Positions 61,560 through 64,000 of a DNA stretch of 64,000 nt are shown piece after piece. Location: assembly GCA_034190875.2 (NCBI GenBank), contig CM067358.1:54737217-54801216 (forward strand), given 5' to 3'. The notes beneath the pieces were generated by a model. The model was not told the DNA's origin, ran no database searches, and saw only the letters and a list, made by a program, of their open reading frames with translations. Numbering within the stretch: the stretch's first letter is position 1; each line of letters starts with the position of its first letter. A program made the position numbers and the translations under genes. The stretch is from Urechis unicinctus. Taxonomy: Eukaryota > Annelida > Polychaeta > Xenopneusta > Urechidae.

Positions 61560-61985
61560 AGGTAAGGTAAATATAGGGTTTAACAGTACATTAACACTCA
61601 TGCGTTTTAACTTTTATGGTGCAAAGAAAGGTTGATAGAAAAGAATGACTGATTAAGCAGCCGCCTTCTAGGATAAATGAAAATTTAGATGGAAAAGATA
61701 AAAATGGAAAATATTATCCATAGGCAAGTCGCCACCGGCCGATTGACTGGACCAGGCCATTCCAGCCACTCGTCTAGGTCACAGGTGAAATCCGGGCCAA
61801 AGTGGTGTGTTACAGATACTGACCCCATAAGGACCTCTCCAATCAACCTGGATCTCATTGTCCACCGTCACGAGTCCCAACCCATGGCCAACAGGTTGCC
61901 CCCTATAAGTTGCCTCCTACGACATGCAGGAGGATATAGTGAACCTAATCTAACCCTGGACCCACACGGGTATGATCTGTAGTCA
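61560..61985 (+). mobile_element. Molluscan-type interspersed repeat, copy A
   Basis: Blocks in order: GGGTTTAACAGTACATTAAC, GATTAAGCAGCCGCCTTCTA, GACCAGGCCATTCCAGCCAC, AAATCCGGGCCAAAGTGGTG, CATGGCCAACAGGTTGCCCC, CGACATGCAGGAGGATA, then CCCACACGGG. The same order recurs in copies B and C. The CGACATGCAGG...CACACGGG tail is similar to sequence I recall from many gastropod repeats. Confidence 0.7.
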
Positions 61986-62334
61986 AGTACTGGATATCTA
62001 GCTTATGCCATATAGCATGGTATGCCTTCTCCATACACAACATGGTACAAATGGAATCACAGAGTGCTATTATTTGGAGCATAAAGATTTGACATAATAC
62101 CCTTGATCCCTAGTTCATCACAGAACACCAGGCTTAACCTGGTTTTAATCTTCTTAACCTTGATTGAAAGCAGGTCCAGATTTCTGGTCCAGATTAAATC
62201 TGTGGTTCCTAGAATGTCATTACCAGTAGCAGTGGACTGGTGATATCCACCAAGAAGTGCACCCTTTATTGGCATGAGGTTACCTCACATAACCTGGCCC
62301 TTGCCAGGTAAGGTACTTGGTCCTTGTCAGGTAA

Positions 62335-62420
62335 GGTAAGGTAAGGATAGGCTTTAACGGCACACCAACACTAGTGTGTTATATGGTGCCTACTAAGGTG
62401 GAGTATATACGAATACGAAA
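62335..62420 (+). mobile_element. Partial head of the same repeat family
   Basis: GGCTTTAACGGCACACCAAC followed by ACTAGTGTGTTATATGGTGC matches the heads of copies A and B. The rest of the element is missing or diverged. A TAAGG-rich tract precedes it. Confidence 0.5.
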
Positions 62421-62572
62421 GGATAAGAAGAATTCAAAGGGTAAAACTAACCAAAATTAAACCCATTAGTATTAATTGAATTATATAAAATTGATGAGAA
62501 TTGTATGATCTTCAATCTGTAATACAGTCCAATTTCTTTGATGAAACTTAGTATTTTAGGATTCACCCTTTG

Positions 62573-62935
62573 AGTGAGTGAGTGAGTGAGTGAGTGAGTA
62601 CAGGGTTTAACAGCACACCATCACCAATGTGTTATATGACGCCTCAAATGATTAGTAGATAAGTTTGACCTGATTAAGCAGCCGCCTTGTAGGATAAATG
62701 GGAAAAAGACGACGTAAAAGATAAAAATACAAATGATTATCCTATGGCAAGTCACCACGAACCGATTGACTGAACCAGGACGTTCCAGTCTCTCGTCAAA
62801 GCTAAATCCGGGCCCAAGTGGTGTGTTGAAGATATGGCCCGGGAAAGGACCTATCTGTTCAACCACGGGGATCCCATTATCCACAAACCCGAGTCGCAAC
62901 CCACGGCCAACAGGTTGCCCCCTTGATGGACCTGT
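62573..62935 (+). mobile_element. Molluscan-type interspersed repeat, copy B, with (GTGA)n head
   Basis: A (GAGT)n tract (62573-62599) is followed by AGGGTTTAACAGCACACCAT, GATTAAGCAGCCGCCTTGTA, GAACCAGGACGTTCCAGTCT, AATCCGGGCCCAAGTGGTGT and ACGGCCAACAGGTTGCCCCC. It is collinear with copy A and breaks off before the CGACATGCAGG tail. Confidence 0.7.
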
Positions 62936-63014
62936 TAAGCAGCTGTCAAGGGTTGAAGGGAAAAACTGTGTGGATGGAAATGGATGACAAGAAGCAGAAT
63001 GAAAGAGCAAAAAG

Positions 63015-63245
63015 TAATGATAAGCTGGACCAGGCCATTCCAGCCTCTTGTCCAGGCAAAATCGGGCCAAAGGGATGCATAGCAGACATAGCCCTCACAA
63101 GGACTGCTCCTCTCAACCACCAGGACTCCATCTTCCACCAGTATGAGTTGCAACCCACAGCCAACAGGTTGTCCCCTGTTTGTCGCCTCTACTACATGCA
63201 GGAGGATAGAGTGGGACTAATCTTACCCAGCACCCACAGGGCATT
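63015..63245 (+). mobile_element. Molluscan-type interspersed repeat, copy C (3' part)
   Basis: It starts at GACCAGGCCATTCCAGCCTC and runs through AATCGGGCCAAAGG, GCCAACAGGTTGTCCCCTGT, TACATGCAGGAGGATAGAG and CACCCACAGGG, collinear with the 3' half of copy A. Open frames through it (for example 62923-63474) are not conserved between copies. Confidence 0.65.
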
Positions 63246-63479
63246 TCATGTGGCATACCATGAAAATGGAAACATGCTGGTTAACGAGCGGCATGGTCGC
63301 TACAGTGGAGGGTTAATACTGGTATACTTGCAGTTTCTGATGCAGAAAGTTGGTGAAGGGGTTCAATTTCATGTTCAATCTAGTACATATAATTATAAAG
63401 CTATCTCTGGCAAAAAGTTTGTTCAAGTGAATAAATTTCAAAATAAGAAGCAAAAATTGGCTAAGATAAATTGATAAAC

Positions 63480-64000
63480 ATTGCTGTCAGCTGGGCCTTT
63501 AAAACCATAACCTCACCGACTGATAATGCATGTCATCCAACGCTTCAAATTTTATGCACAATTTAAGGGGAAAAAAGTTTGTCAACACCTTCGCTACAAT
63601 TTCATCGGGTTAAGCTATCATCATTTTTGGTTGAAGATTGCAATATACCCCATTGAGGAATTGCTTCCTTGACAAGGTAAGTGCTCAAGTCATTTCTCCA
63701 GATCAGGTTGACATACAAGCATAAAATGTTGTGCTTGGAAGACAATTGGGATGATCATTCTGATATTGCTTTGCAGTACCTTGTTGTCCTTTTTGTTTGC
63801 TCTTGTGACTTCCAAAAAATTGGGTGACCAATAATTGAGATGAGAGATACGATATAAGTATGTTTAAGGATAGTTTTAATAATTATTTCTCGATTGCCCA
63901 CGCCAACATAATTTCCTTGGCATGGGGTAGGTTGGTACTTCAGACATAACAGCCAATGGTAGGACCAAAATACATAGTTAATTTGGTTCAAGCATTGAAG
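63480..64000. other. No feature seen
   Basis: AT-rich sequence to the window edge with no coding block, repeat array or motif I can support. Confidence 0.6.

Noticed and set aside
62923..63474. 183-codon plus-strand frame
   Set aside because: It runs from a dispersed repeat copy into unique AT-rich sequence, and the corresponding frame is not kept in the other copies.

Overview
This is a 64 kb piece of an animal nuclear genome. The genes are split by spliceosomal introns, there are no operons, and the dispersed repeats look molluscan. I favour a gastropod. That rests on protein resemblance and repeat style recalled from memory, not on a search.

The left half (1-33 kb) carries four conserved genes in alternating orientation. 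(1) HIKESHI, the Hsp70 nuclear import carrier, on + (262-1493, 4 exons, 194 aa). (2) A BLTP3 / UHRF1BP1L bridge-like lipid-transfer protein on - (start codon 17512, stop 4828, 18 exons, 1500 aa, plus a possible 63-nt cassette exon). (3) SSBP1, mitochondrial single-strand DNA-binding protein, on + (19485-21784, 6 exons, 185 aa). (4) An ORP5/ORP8-type oxysterol-binding-related protein on - (stop at 24395). HIKESHI/BLTP3 and SSBP1/ORP are convergent pairs; BLTP3/SSBP1 are divergent with about 2 kb between their start codons. Two of the four, BLTP3 and ORP5/8, encode lipid-transfer proteins, but I see no sign that they are functionally linked here.

The right half (33-64 kb) is mostly the 5' region of the ORP gene. 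I find two phase-compatible alternative first coding exons for it, at 40672-40858 (17 bp from an ETS motif, next to an X-box) and at 49424-49714. If both are right, the distal form has a 16.4 kb first intron filled with tandem repeats. Several orphan exon-like pieces in 44-60 kb could not be assigned.

The dominant feature is tandem repetition: more than 30 different minisatellites, each with its own unit (20-62 bp), covering by hand estimate about a fifth of the window. Several sit against splice sites, and two include a splice acceptor within the repeated unit. Transposon-like material includes a 5'-truncated LINE tail inserted in a minisatellite, a nested pair of terminal-inverted-repeat elements, three copies of a molluscan-looking interspersed repeat, a short palindromic element and two tRNA-like SINE heads.

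I found no CRISPR array, rRNA, intact tRNA or prokaryotic system. The most unusual items are the acceptor-bearing repeats, two GC-AG introns with the same GCAAGA donor, and an apparent 1-nt insertion in the ORP reading frame.
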